NCBI GenBank assembly: GCA_964571815.1
Contig: CAZNDN010000099.1
Location: 1 to 15,366, forward strand
Direction of reading: 5' to 3'
Source: CAZNDN01 sp964571815
Lineage (GTDB): Bacteria > Fibrobacterota > Chitinivibrionia > Chitinivibrionales > WJKA01
DNA length: 15,366 nucleotides
The notes under the pieces are model-generated. The model did no database searches, had not been told where the DNA came from, and saw only the letters and a program-made list of their open reading frames with translations. This document shows, piece after piece, positions 6,171 to 13,960 of this stretch. A program made the translations under genes and the position numbers. Every line of letters starts with the position of its first letter. The first letter of the stretch is position 1.

Positions 6171-7610
6171 CTATTCGGTCTTTGAGCTGCGATTCTTGAG
6201 GCGGTAGGCGAGAGACTGGCGGGTGATCCCGAGCATGCGGGCGGCGATCGACTGGTTTCCCCCCGCCCGTTTCATCGCTTCCCCCACCAGTGCATTCCGG
6301 GCTTCCCGCAGGGTGGGAAGGCTCTGGTGGAAGCTGATGCGGGTAGGCTCCTCGGCACCGGCTTGCGTTTGCGGCGGGGCGCTGTCGGGGCGCACGGCCC
6401 GGCTGAATGATTTCATCGAGAGGACCCCGCCGGTATGTGTTGACAGGGCATCGTTGACCATAGCCTGCAGTTCGCGCACATTTCCCGGAAAGGGGTAGTT
6501 GGAGAGAAGGCTGAGGAGTTCGGGGGGGCACGAAGGGGTGCGCTTGTTCTGCTCCGCCGCTGTGGTCCGAAGGAAATGATTCAGGAGGAGTTCGATGTCG
6601 TCTTTGCGTTCGCGCAGCGGGGGCAGGGCGATATGATGCGTCTTGAGACGGTAGAAGAGGTCTTTTCGGAGGCACTCGCCGGCTCCAAGCTGCTCGAGGT
6701 TTTTGTTTGTCGCCGCGATGATCCGGCACGAGCTTTTTTTCGGCCGGTCGCTTCCCAGAGGGAAATACTCTTTCTCCTGCAGCAGGCGCAGCAGTTTCAC
6801 CTGTGATTGCCGCGGCAGGTCGCCGATCTCATCGAGCAGCAGCGTGCCGCCGCCGGCCGATTCCACGAGTCCGGCGCGGGCCGCACCCGCGCCGGTGTAG
6901 GCGCCTTTGACATGCCCGAAGAGGGTGTCGGAGAACGCGTTGTCGTCGAGCCCCGCGATATTGACCGCCGTGAAATCACCTTCCGCACCGCTGCACTCAT
7001 GAACCGCCCGCGCTATGGCTTCTTTTCCAGTCCCGGTTTCTCCCGTAATCAGTAGTGCATAGTGAGTGGGTGCGACCGCTTCGACATAGCGGAATATGGC
7101 CTTCATCCGGGCGTCGGCCGTCACGATAGCGGAGAAGGCATCCGGCCGGCGCAGCGTTTCGGAGAGCATCTTCTCCGAAAGACTGAAGTATTCGTTTTGA
7201 AGCCGGCGGAGTTTCACGGCATTGGCGACACACGAAAGGAATCGTTCGCTTTCGAGGGGTTTGACAAGATAGTCGTGTGCGCCTTTTTTCATGCAGCGGA
7301 TGGCGGTGTTCAGCTCGTTGACACCGGTTGCCATGACAACAGGCGCTTCGGGTTGCACTTCCTTGAGATGCTCCAGCACCGACATGCCCGAATCATTCGG
7401 CATGATTATGTCGAGCAGAACCATGTCGAAATCGTGCTCCGCGGTCCACCGACGGGCTTCGCGGCTGTCGGTGAAAAGCATGACATTGGTGTATCCGTGT
7501 GCGCGAAGGTTCATGTCCATGAGCCGGAGAGCATTGTGATCGTCGTCGATGATCACGATCGGGTTGACCGGGTTGTCGCGCCGCGACGAGTTTGCACGTG
7601 CGTTATTCAT
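6171..7610 (-). CDS. NtrC-family sigma-54-dependent response regulator
   Basis: A 479-residue transcription activator with three domains. The receiver (about 17-130) has D22-D24, phospho-acceptor D67 (LLDIIMP) and K117. The AAA+ domain (about 160-395) has Walker A GETGTGKE 190-197, the sigma-54-contacting loop GAYTGA 236-241 (Tyr for the commoner Phe, a known functional variant), Walker B LLLDEIGDL and an arginine-finger region RKDLFYRL. The C-terminal Fis-type helix-turn-helix (about 440-473) reads GGNQSIAARMLGITRQSLAY. Its ATG overlaps the last 8 bases of the upstream kinase gene (ATGAATAA), so the two are translationally coupled partners. It should activate sigma-54 promoters; none was recognised in this window, so its targets may be elsewhere. 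Confidence 0.97.
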   Translation of the reverse strand: MNNARANSSRRDNPVNPIVIIDDDHNALRLMDMNLRAHGYTNVMLFTDSREARRWTAEHDFDMVLLDIIMPNDSGMSVLEHLKEVQPEAPVVMATGVNELNTAIRCMKKGAHDYLVKPLESERFLSCVANAVKLRRLQNEYFSLSEKMLSETLRRPDAFSAIVTADARMKAIFRYVEAVAPTHYALLITGETGTGKEAIARAVHECSGAEGDFTAVNIAGLDDNAFSDTLFGHVKGAYTGAGAARAGLVESAGGGTLLLDEIGDLPRQSQVKLLRLLQEKEYFPLGSDRPKKSSCRIIAATNKNLEQLGAGECLRKDLFYRLKTHHIALPPLRERKDDIELLLNHFLRTTAAEQNKRTPSCPPELLSLLSNYPFPGNVRELQAMVNDALSTHTGGVLSMKSFSRAVRPDSAPPQTQAGAEEPTRISFHQSLPTLREARNALVGEAMKRAGGNQSIAARMLGITRQSLAYRLKNRSSKTE

Positions 7611-9660
7611 GGTGACCGTTTCCCGGGATCGTTACCGTGATTGTCGTTCCCCGACCGGGCTTCGAGGCGACATCGATGGCGCCGCCGTGCTCCCGGACAA
7701 TCCCCGCGGTTACCGACAGCCCCAGTCCCGTGCCTCCCGTGTCGCGCTTGGTGGTGAAGAACGGATCCATGATTCGCCCGACAATGTCTTCGGGTATCCC
7801 TTCCCCTTCGTCCCGCACCCTCAGAACCGCCGCACCGTCGGGGGTGACCGACGTGGTGAGATCGACCGCCTTTTCGCTGTCGGCCAGGGAATCACAGGCG
7901 TTCTGGGCAAGGTTGATCACCACCTGCTCGAGACGCTGGAACTTACCCCTCACCAGGGGCCTGCGCTGGGAGAGGTCGACCGAGAAGTGCCTGGTGCGTT
8001 TTCTGATGTAGCTGTCGATAAGCTTGGTTGCCGCTCCGACCACTTCGTTGAGATCGACTTCCATGCCGCCTTCCGAGGTGTCGGTGCGAGCGTATTCCTT
8101 CAGGTCGGAAACAATCCGCTTGATTCGTCCCGCCCCGTCTTCAATGCTGCGCAGCAGGTACTCCATATTGTCCCTGAATTCATCGAAACTGCCGGCGCCC
8201 AGAGGGAGGTCGTCACCGGTGCCGAATCTGTTTTCCAGGACGGGCAGGGTTGACTCGAACGCCTGGCGCAGCAGCGGCATGCTCAGTGTGATATAGTTGT
8301 TGGGGTTGTTGATCTCGTGGGCAACTCCCGAGACCAGGACGCCGAGGCTGGCCATCTTGTCGGCCTGAATCAACTGCTGCTGTTGCAGCCGGGTTCGCTC
8401 TTCGGCTTCCTTGTAGAAGGTGATGTCCGAGGCTACCCCGGCGAGACGAACCACATTCCCTTCGGCGTCGCGTACCAGGAACGTGCGTATTCTGATCCAG
8501 ACCAACGAACCGTCCGGCTTGACAATGCGGAATTCCTCGTTGAGCGGCGCATCGTAGCGCCTGTCCGGATCGGCGAACGCGACGCGGTCGCGATCGGCTC
8601 GGTGAATGATCCTGGTCAGATCCTGCCCCAGGCTTACAGCAGCGTCGGGCGAGAGGCCGAGAATGCGTTGCGAGGCAGGGCTGACATAGAGGATTTTTCT
8701 GGAGGCCTTGTCGATGAGGAAAAACGTTTCGTTGATATTCTCCGCCAGTTGCTGAAAGCGCTGCTCACTGGCCCGAAGACTTTCGAGGAGCCGGCGACGC
8801 TCGGAAATATCCCGCACCACTTCGATGGAGCCGACCCTGCTGCCGTGACGATCGTAGAGGCGCGAGGCGGCGATCCAGATATAGGCTCCCCGGTTGCGGT
8901 TAAAATGGGGAATGAACGTTTCGGCCATGATAACCGATCCCTTACGTCGCACGTAGTCGTATCTGGCCTCAAACGGCGAATCCGGGCTGTCGAGCACGTC
9001 GACAAGAATCGGACGCTTCTCCTTGTAGAAAGGCAGCGAATACTGAGGCGACCCGAGAAGCTTTTCTTTCTTTACTCCGGTCATCTTCTCGGCGGCCTTG
9101 TTCCAATGGGTTATTCTTCGGTCGTTGTCCAGAACGAAGGCGGTGTCGGGCAGGAATTCAAAAATATCCTCCAGCTTGTGCAAATCGTGCCGGATGTGCT
9201 CATTCTCCCTGCGCAGCTTCGTTGTATCACATTCGGCGTGCACCAGCCCTGCGACAAGCCCGGCCTGCCGTTGCAGAACCGAGACCGTATCGGAAGGAAG
9301 AGAGGAAAGGTTGTCGGCGGTGACGCAGATCAGGCCGTAGGCCTCGCCGGCGGTACGATCGATACGCACACCGCAGAACGCTTCGCCGATCCAGGACGTG
9401 TCCGTACCATTCCGCGCCCGCCGGCCGTTGATTTTCTGCCGGCATGATCCCGATCCAAGCGTCTTTGCAAGGATCGCGCCGACCGGCCCGGCGCGGGGCA
9501 TGCGGGGAGCGTCCCGACCGGGACCGTGGCCGGCGGACGCAATTATTTCGAATTCGTCCGGATGCGCTCTGATGACATGACATTGGTGGGCGTTCAGCAC
9601 ACGCAGTGTCATTTCGGCAACCGTGCCGATGTGGTCGAGAATATCGAGCATATCTTCCAT
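7603..9660 (-). CDS. GAF-PAS-PAS sensor histidine kinase
   Basis: A 685-residue kinase with no transmembrane segment, hence probably cytoplasmic. A GAF-like domain (about 5-137) is followed by a short coiled coil, PAS 1 (about 167-287, ending VRDISERRRLLE), PAS 2 (about 302-419, ending ASDITFYKEAEE), a dimerisation domain with H448 in GVAHEINNP, and an ATPase domain with N-box NLAQNACDSL, G1 DEGEGIP and G2 GTGLGL. The ligand could be a small molecule or redox cofactor; no haem or Fe-S motif is obvious. The frame continues upstream to 9744, but the added residues are Pro/Arg-rich and unlike a domain. ATG 9658-9660 is preferred because a perfect extended -10 element ends 6 bases before it. The stop overlaps the NtrC-type gene by 8 bases. 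Confidence 0.95.
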   Translation of the reverse strand: MEDMLDILDHIGTVAEMTLRVLNAHQCHVIRAHPDEFEIIASAGHGPGRDAPRMPRAGPVGAILAKTLGSGSCRQKINGRRARNGTDTSWIGEAFCGVRIDRTAGEAYGLICVTADNLSSLPSDTVSVLQRQAGLVAGLVHAECDTTKLRRENEHIRHDLHKLEDIFEFLPDTAFVLDNDRRITHWNKAAEKMTGVKKEKLLGSPQYSLPFYKEKRPILVDVLDSPDSPFEARYDYVRRKGSVIMAETFIPHFNRNRGAYIWIAASRLYDRHGSRVGSIEVVRDISERRRLLESLRASEQRFQQLAENINETFFLIDKASRKILYVSPASQRILGLSPDAAVSLGQDLTRIIHRADRDRVAFADPDRRYDAPLNEEFRIVKPDGSLVWIRIRTFLVRDAEGNVVRLAGVASDITFYKEAEERTRLQQQQLIQADKMASLGVLVSGVAHEINNPNNYITLSMPLLRQAFESTLPVLENRFGTGDDLPLGAGSFDEFRDNMEYLLRSIEDGAGRIKRIVSDLKEYARTDTSEGGMEVDLNEVVGAATKLIDSYIRKRTRHFSVDLSQRRPLVRGKFQRLEQVVINLAQNACDSLADSEKAVDLTTSVTPDGAAVLRVRDEGEGIPEDIVGRIMDPFFTTKRDTGGTGLGLSVTAGIVREHGGAIDVASKPGRGTTITVTIPGNGHHE

Positions 9661-9666
9661 GATGGG

Positions 9667-9675
9667 ATTATACCA
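9667..9675 (-). promoter_or_regulatory. Extended -10 promoter element for the kinase/NtrC operon
   Basis: The minus strand reads TGGTATAAT, a perfect TGn-TATAAT extended -10. No good -35 is seen at the usual distance, which extended -10 promoters tolerate. Transcription would be expected to begin about 7 bases further on, at or within the ATG at 9660, giving a leaderless or nearly leaderless message. Confidence 0.55.
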
Positions 9676-9799
9676 TTCTTCAGACACGCGGTGCAGAAGA
9701 GGCGATTGCGAATCCGCGGGGGCGCGCGGCTCTACCGGGGCCACAGCCGTAGGTGTCGGCAGGGATGTGCGAGGAGTCGGGCACGACGGAGCCCGGCAA

Positions 9800-9827
9800 C
9801 GGCGCCGGGTGTGTCTTCAAGGCGCCG
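9800..9827. other. GGCGCC inverted repeat after oppF
   Basis: CGGCGCC and GGCGCCG form a 7-bp stem around a 14-base loop, 16 bases past the oppF stop codon. There is no T-run on either side, so it is only a weak terminator candidate for the transporter genes. Confidence 0.3.
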
Positions 9828-9842
9828 GTGTCCGGAACTCCG

Positions 9843-10850
9843 TTACCGGTTCACACACGCCACCACATGTCCTTCCCCCTTGTCCACCAGCGGGGGAGCC
9901 TGCTCCAGGCACGCGGTCGATCTTTCGGGACAGCGGGGATAGAACGGGCAGGAATCGGCGCTCTCCGGCTGCTCAACCCGTTCGGCTTCGGTGCGATGCT
10001 TGCGGCTTCGGCCCCTGCCCGCCACCGGAAGGCTTTCCAGGAGCAGGTGGGTGTAGGGATGAAGCGGGGAGGAGAAGATCTGCGCCTCGGAGCCCATCTC
10101 CATGATCCTGCCCAGGTACATAACCGCAATTCTGTCGGCTACATGACGCACGATTGCCAGGTCGTGAGAGATGAACAGGAGGGTCTGCCCGCGTTGTCGC
10201 TGAAGCTCCTGCAGGAGATTGATGATTTGCGCCTGGATGGAGACATCCAGTGCGCTCACGGGTTCATCGGCGATCACAATCTCCGGCTCCGTGGCCAGCG
10301 CCCGCGCAATGCCGATCCGCTGGCACTGCCCTCCGGAGAACTCGTGAGGGTATCGGCGAAGGTACTCCGTGGAGAGCCCCACTTCGGAGAGCAGCCTGGC
10401 GACCCGCTCACGGCGTTGCGCTCTGCCGCGCATGCCGTGAATGCGCAAGGGCTCCTGCAGGAGCGCCGAGACGGTCATCCGCGGATTCAGCGAGCTGAAC
10501 GGGTCCTGGAATATGACCTGCATGCGTCCCCGCAGTTTCCGCCGCTCCCCTCCGTTGAGTTCTTCCCACGACGCCGGCTTCCCGCCGCGGGATTGCAGCC
10601 TGATACGAATTTCGCCGGCGGTCTTCTGCACGAGATTCAGTACCGCAAGGGCGGTTGTCGACTTGCCGCAGCCCGATTCCCCCACGAGCGCAAACACCGA
10701 TCCCCGCCGCACCGCAAAGGAGATATCATCGACAGCATGGACATAGTGGTGTACCCGCGCCAGGAGTCCGGCATACACCGGGAAGTAGACCTTGAGTCCG
10801 TGTATTTCCAGGGCCGTCGAGCCGCCGTTGGCCGTGGGTAGTTCAGGCAT
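9843..10850 (-). CDS. oppF: Oligopeptide/dipeptide ABC transporter ATPase (OppF/DppF type)
   Basis: A 335-residue cytoplasmic ATPase. Walker A GESGCGKST is at 57-65, Q-loop Q115 (IFQDPFSSLNP), signature FSGGQ 171-175, Walker B IVIADEP 191-197 and switch H229. The C-terminal oligopeptide-transporter extension (SPLHPYTHLLLESLP, then CPFYPRCP with C301, C306, C314 and C332) carries the four-Cys pattern that binds an iron-sulfur cluster in characterised Opp/Dpp ATPases. It would pair with the OppD-type ATPase encoded immediately upstream; the genes overlap by 8 bases (ATGCCTGA). The permeases and the substrate-binding protein are not in the window, so peptide versus nickel or another small solute cannot be decided. 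The gene symbol is by family resemblance only. Confidence 0.93.
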   Translation of the reverse strand: MPELPTANGGSTALEIHGLKVYFPVYAGLLARVHHYVHAVDDISFAVRRGSVFALVGESGCGKSTTALAVLNLVQKTAGEIRIRLQSRGGKPASWEELNGGERRKLRGRMQVIFQDPFSSLNPRMTVSALLQEPLRIHGMRGRAQRRERVARLLSEVGLSTEYLRRYPHEFSGGQCQRIGIARALATEPEIVIADEPVSALDVSIQAQIINLLQELQRQRGQTLLFISHDLAIVRHVADRIAVMYLGRIMEMGSEAQIFSSPLHPYTHLLLESLPVAGRGRSRKHRTEAERVEQPESADSCPFYPRCPERSTACLEQAPPLVDKGEGHVVACVNR

Positions 10851-11895
10851 AGAGAAAACACCTTACGTGATGGCCCGGCGACGGCTCGTAGACCGCGGGG
10901 TGTTCGGTTCGGCAGCGTTCCATCACGCGATCGCACCGCGGGTGAAACGGACAGCCTTCGGGGATACGCACCGGATTGGGCACTTCTCCGCGAATAACTT
11001 TCAGACTCGTGCGCTTCCGGTCGACGTAGGGGATGGTCTCCAGGAGGCCCCGGGTGTAGGGATGAAGCGGGTTGTCGAACAGCTCCCGCACGGCCGCGTT
11101 CTCCGCGACTTCACCGGCATACATCACGAGCACATCGTGCGACACATCGGCCACAATCCCCAGGTCGTGGGTAATCATGATCATGCTCATTTCCATCGAC
11201 TGCTGCAGGTGCAGCAGCAGATCGAGAATACGCGCCTGCACCGTGACATCCAGGGCAGTCGTGGGCTCGTCGGCGATAAGCAGTTGCGGCTCGCAGCACA
11301 GCGCCATGGCGATCATGACCCGCTGGCGCATCCCGCCGCTCATCTGGTGCGGGAAGCTCCGGGCGGCCTGCCGGGGCGAGGGAATGCCGACACGGGCGAG
11401 CATTTCGACCGCATACTCGCGGGCCTGATCACGGGTCATACCCTTGTGCAGCGTCAGCACTTCTTCGATCTGGGAGCCGCAGGAGAAAACGGGGTTCAGC
11501 GAAGTCATCGGGTCCTGAAAAATCATCGACAGGGCCTTGCCGCGCAGCGCCCGCATTCCGTGCTCGGGGAGTTTCAGCAGGTCCCGGCCGTTGAAAAGGA
11601 TAGACCCGCCGTGGATATCGCCGGGCGGCCGGGGAATCAGCCGCATGATCGACAGCGCGGTTACGCTCTTGCCGCACCCGGACTCGCCCACAATCCCCAG
11701 ACTCCGCTGCCGCGACACGTCGAACGACACGCCCCGAACGGCATGAGCGGTCCCCAGGTCCTGGACAAATGATACCCGAAGGTCCCGCACCGAAAGAGAT
11801 GCTGCCGCACGTTCCGGCGAAGCCGCCGGCGTGCTCTCCGCGGCGGGCGTGTAGGGTTCTGGTGCCCCGGTGGTTTCCGGACCGTGTTCGTTCAA
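10843..11895 (-). CDS. oppD: Oligopeptide/dipeptide ABC transporter ATPase (OppD/DppD type)
   Basis: A cytoplasmic ATPase of 350 residues from the start chosen here. Walker A is GESGCGKSV, the Q-loop IFQDPMTSLNP, the signature MSGGMRQRV (the OppD form), Walker B LLIADEP and the switch His is in MITHDLG. The C-terminal extension has NPLHPYTRGLL and the cysteine set CPFHPRC ... C ... C. Start: the frame is open up to an ATG at 11973, which would add 26 Arg/Gly-rich residues and has no ribosome-binding site at a usable distance. TTG at 11893-11895 has GAGGAG 9 bases upstream and is preferred. Even so, about 33 Pro/Ala/Thr-rich residues precede the ATPase fold, which is longer than usual for the family. 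It overlaps oppF by 8 bases. Confidence 0.92.
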   Translation of the reverse strand: MNEHGPETTGAPEPYTPAAESTPAASPERAAASLSVRDLRVSFVQDLGTAHAVRGVSFDVSRQRSLGIVGESGCGKSVTALSIMRLIPRPPGDIHGGSILFNGRDLLKLPEHGMRALRGKALSMIFQDPMTSLNPVFSCGSQIEEVLTLHKGMTRDQAREYAVEMLARVGIPSPRQAARSFPHQMSGGMRQRVMIAMALCCEPQLLIADEPTTALDVTVQARILDLLLHLQQSMEMSMIMITHDLGIVADVSHDVLVMYAGEVAENAAVRELFDNPLHPYTRGLLETIPYVDRKRTSLKVIRGEVPNPVRIPEGCPFHPRCDRVMERCRTEHPAVYEPSPGHHVRCFLYA

Positions 11896-12082
11896 ATCCC
11901 CACTCTCCTCAGCTTGATTCCCGTCGCCGGATTGGACACCCCGCGAGCCCCGCCGCTTCGGGCCGGGGCGCATACCCCAAGGTCCCGGAGCGGCCGTTCG
12001 AGGTCAACGTCATGCTAATCTACATCATTCCGCCGTTTTCCGGCGACCGCCTTTTCCGCGGCGGGGGCTGTCCACGAGCGGG

Positions 12083-12877
12083 TCAAGCACGTTTGATTGC
12101 CACCCCGACCGCCGCGTTGTAGCTCAGGGGGATACCCCGGGGTGTGCCGTACTCATGCTTGTATTCCCTGCACAGGGCGAACAGGTCACGTGCCGGAAGG
12201 GAGTCTTCCGGTATTGCGCAACTGCCGGTTCGCACAAGGTTTTTTACCGCGTTGAGCGGTCCGGCGTAGTAGCGTGTTCCGTGCACCCGGCGGCTTTGCT
12301 GGATCGAAAAGCCGCACTGACGGATACTCTCTTCCAGGGCGGCTTCGGTGTAGTACACGCCGGGATCGGCCAACCCCCGCCGGCGGCGCAAGGTGCGCAG
12401 CTCCCCGTAGCTTGGTTCAAGGAAGACCGCATAGGCGAGACGGCCGTGGTCGCCCAGCACGCGAAAGGCTTCGTTGAGTGCGTCGCGGGCCGACCGCACC
12501 CACTGCAGCACCGAGACAAGAAGGGCGACTTCGCACTGCCCGCTGCGCACCGGCACGGCCCGTATGTCCCCCCGCACCGGCATCGTGCCCCCGGGCCCGG
12601 TCTGCCGCAGAAGATTGAGGCTGCCGGGAGCGATGTCCATGCACACGGCATGATGCAGGATACCGCGGTTGTGCAGCATCCGACACATTAGGCCCGGGCC
12701 GCAGCCGAGGTCGATCCACGGACGGTCGCCGAAGGTAAGCCCCGAGAGGGATTCTACGACGGCGCGAGCCAGTTCCCGCTGAATGTCCGCGTGGCTCTCG
12801 TAGTCCGCCGCGTGGACCGAAAAAGCCCGGGCGATTTTCCGCGGGGGAACGGGTGCGGTGGACTCCAATGGGTTCAT
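12083..12877 (-). CDS. bioC: BioC-like malonyl-ACP O-methyltransferase (class I SAM methyltransferase)
   Basis: A 264-residue class I methyltransferase. The N-terminus KIARAFSVHAADYESHADIQ matches the BioC pattern (a basic segment, AF, AxxY, HAxxQ). SAM motif I is IDLGCGPG at 55-62, an acidic residue at D81 would bind ribose, and LQWV (124-127) plus the C-terminal PLSYNAAVGV are further BioC landmarks. BioC methylates malonyl-ACP to disguise it for pimeloyl synthesis in the biotin pathway. No other biotin gene is here, so a different acyl or small-molecule substrate remains possible. The longer frame to 13051 runs antisense-like through the upstream gene and is rejected. ATG 12875-12877 lies 2 bases after the previous stop (TAG-CT-ATG), implying translational coupling; its own ribosome-binding site is poor. 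Confidence 0.85.
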   Translation of the reverse strand: MNPLESTAPVPPRKIARAFSVHAADYESHADIQRELARAVVESLSGLTFGDRPWIDLGCGPGLMCRMLHNRGILHHAVCMDIAPGSLNLLRQTGPGGTMPVRGDIRAVPVRSGQCEVALLVSVLQWVRSARDALNEAFRVLGDHGRLAYAVFLEPSYGELRTLRRRRGLADPGVYYTEAALEESIRQCGFSIQQSRRVHGTRYYAGPLNAVKNLVRTGSCAIPEDSLPARDLFALCREYKHEYGTPRGIPLSYNAAVGVAIKRA

Positions 12878-12879
12878 AG

Positions 12880-13920
12880 CTATGCGTGTTCCATGAGAGC
12901 CTTGACGTGCGCCCCGACCGCCCGTGCCTGCCCCTCGACATTGTAGCCCCCTTCGAGCAGCGACACCAGCCGGCCGCCGCAATGGTCGCGGGCGAGGTCC
13001 ATTGCCGTTTTTGTCAGGTGCGCGAACCCGGCGTCGCTGACCGCAAAACACCCCAGGGGATCGTCGATCCGGCTGTCAAAGCCGGCCGAGATGAGGACGA
13101 TGTCGGGATCGAACCGCTTCGCCGCGGGCAGCAGATGCTCTCGCCAGGCATCGTACATGTCGTAGTCATCGGCCCCGCAGCGCAGGTGCACATTGATGTT
13201 GTATCCGTTCCCCGCGCCCACGCCGCGCCGCGACGGTCTGCCCGTGCCCGGGTAGGCGTGCATGTCGTGGGTGGAAAAAAACAGCACCGAAGGGTCGTCG
13301 TAGAAGAACTGTTCGGTGCCGTTGCCGTGATGGTAGTCCCAGTCGATAATCAGTACCTTGCGGTAACCGCACACCTGCTGTGCGTAGCGTGCGGCCACGG
13401 CGACATTGTTGTAAAAGCAGAAGCCTTCCTCGCGCCCGGAGTTGACCGCATGGTGTCCCGGGGGGCGAACGGCGCAGAACGCGTTGCGGACCGCGCCCCG
13501 ATGGAGGGCGTCGACCGCCGCCAGGGCCCCGGCGACCGCCCGCCGGGCCACCGTGCCGGTTGTCTTGATTGTGTCAATGGAAGCGATATGCTCGGGTGTA
13601 TGCACGTGGCGGATGTGGGGGAGGGGGTCGCGGAGGAGGCTCAGATGCACAAGCCGCTTCCCAAGACCGGTGCGTTGCAGGTGTGCCTCGATCTCTTCGA
13701 GCCTCCGCGGGGACTCCGGGTGACCACGGTAGATAAGGTGACGGAGGTAGAGCTTGTCAAATACGTATCCGGTTGCTCCCGCCGGGGAATTGTCGGGCGA
13801 GGCCTGCAGAGGCCGAAGGCAGGGTGGAAGCCCTGTGCATACGGCGGAGAGCATACCGAGAAACCTTCGCCGTCCGGTCGGCTGCCTCGCATTGTCGCTT
13901 CTTTTGTTGGTGTAGTTCAC
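12880..13920 (-). CDS. Histone-deacetylase-family amidohydrolase with Tat-type signal
   Basis: A 346-residue zinc amidohydrolase of the HDAC/acetylpolyamine amidohydrolase superfamily. All catalytic landmarks are intact: the tandem His of PPGHHAV (H156, H157), the metal-binding run IIDWDYHHGNGT (D195 and H197), D282 in AGFDSRIDDPLG, and the transition-state Tyr of LEGGYN (Y326). GTG at 13918-13920 is chosen: AAGGA lies 11 bases upstream and the protein then begins with a basic region, GRRRFLG at 16-22 and a short hydrophobic stretch to about residue 40, which is the layout of a twin-arginine signal peptide. Export is thus suggested but unproven, as the hydrophobic core is broken by prolines. 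Likely substrates are acetylated amines, polyamines or lysines. It follows the dehydrogenase gene by 40 bases and is coupled to the methyltransferase. Confidence 0.92.
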   Translation of the reverse strand: MNYTNKRSDNARQPTGRRRFLGMLSAVCTGLPPCLRPLQASPDNSPAGATGYVFDKLYLRHLIYRGHPESPRRLEEIEAHLQRTGLGKRLVHLSLLRDPLPHIRHVHTPEHIASIDTIKTTGTVARRAVAGALAAVDALHRGAVRNAFCAVRPPGHHAVNSGREEGFCFYNNVAVAARYAQQVCGYRKVLIIDWDYHHGNGTEQFFYDDPSVLFFSTHDMHAYPGTGRPSRRGVGAGNGYNINVHLRCGADDYDMYDAWREHLLPAAKRFDPDIVLISAGFDSRIDDPLGCFAVSDAGFAHLTKTAMDLARDHCGGRLVSLLEGGYNVEGQARAVGAHVKALMEHA

Positions 13921-13960
13921 CGGGATTGTTTCCTTGTGGTGACGGTTGCGGAGAATCCGC

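Noticed and set aside
9753..10841. Long plus-strand open frame (about 360 codons) opposite oppF
   Set aside because: It is antisense to a complete ABC ATPase with all motifs; the translation is low-complexity and rich in Arg, Pro and His, with no family signature. Other long plus-strand frames at 2627-3547, 2994-3899, 8317-9447, 10792-11772 and 12886-13971 are rejected for the same reason.
12034..12048. CGCCG-TTTTC-CGGCG hairpin after the methyltransferase gene
   Set aside because: Five base pairs with no T-run on the minus strand; too weak to call as a terminator, and no convincing promoter was found in the same gap.
12878..13051. Upstream extension of the methyltransferase frame
   Set aside because: The extra residues are Arg/Gly-rich shadow translation of the deacetylase gene; the BioC-like fold begins right after ATG 12877.
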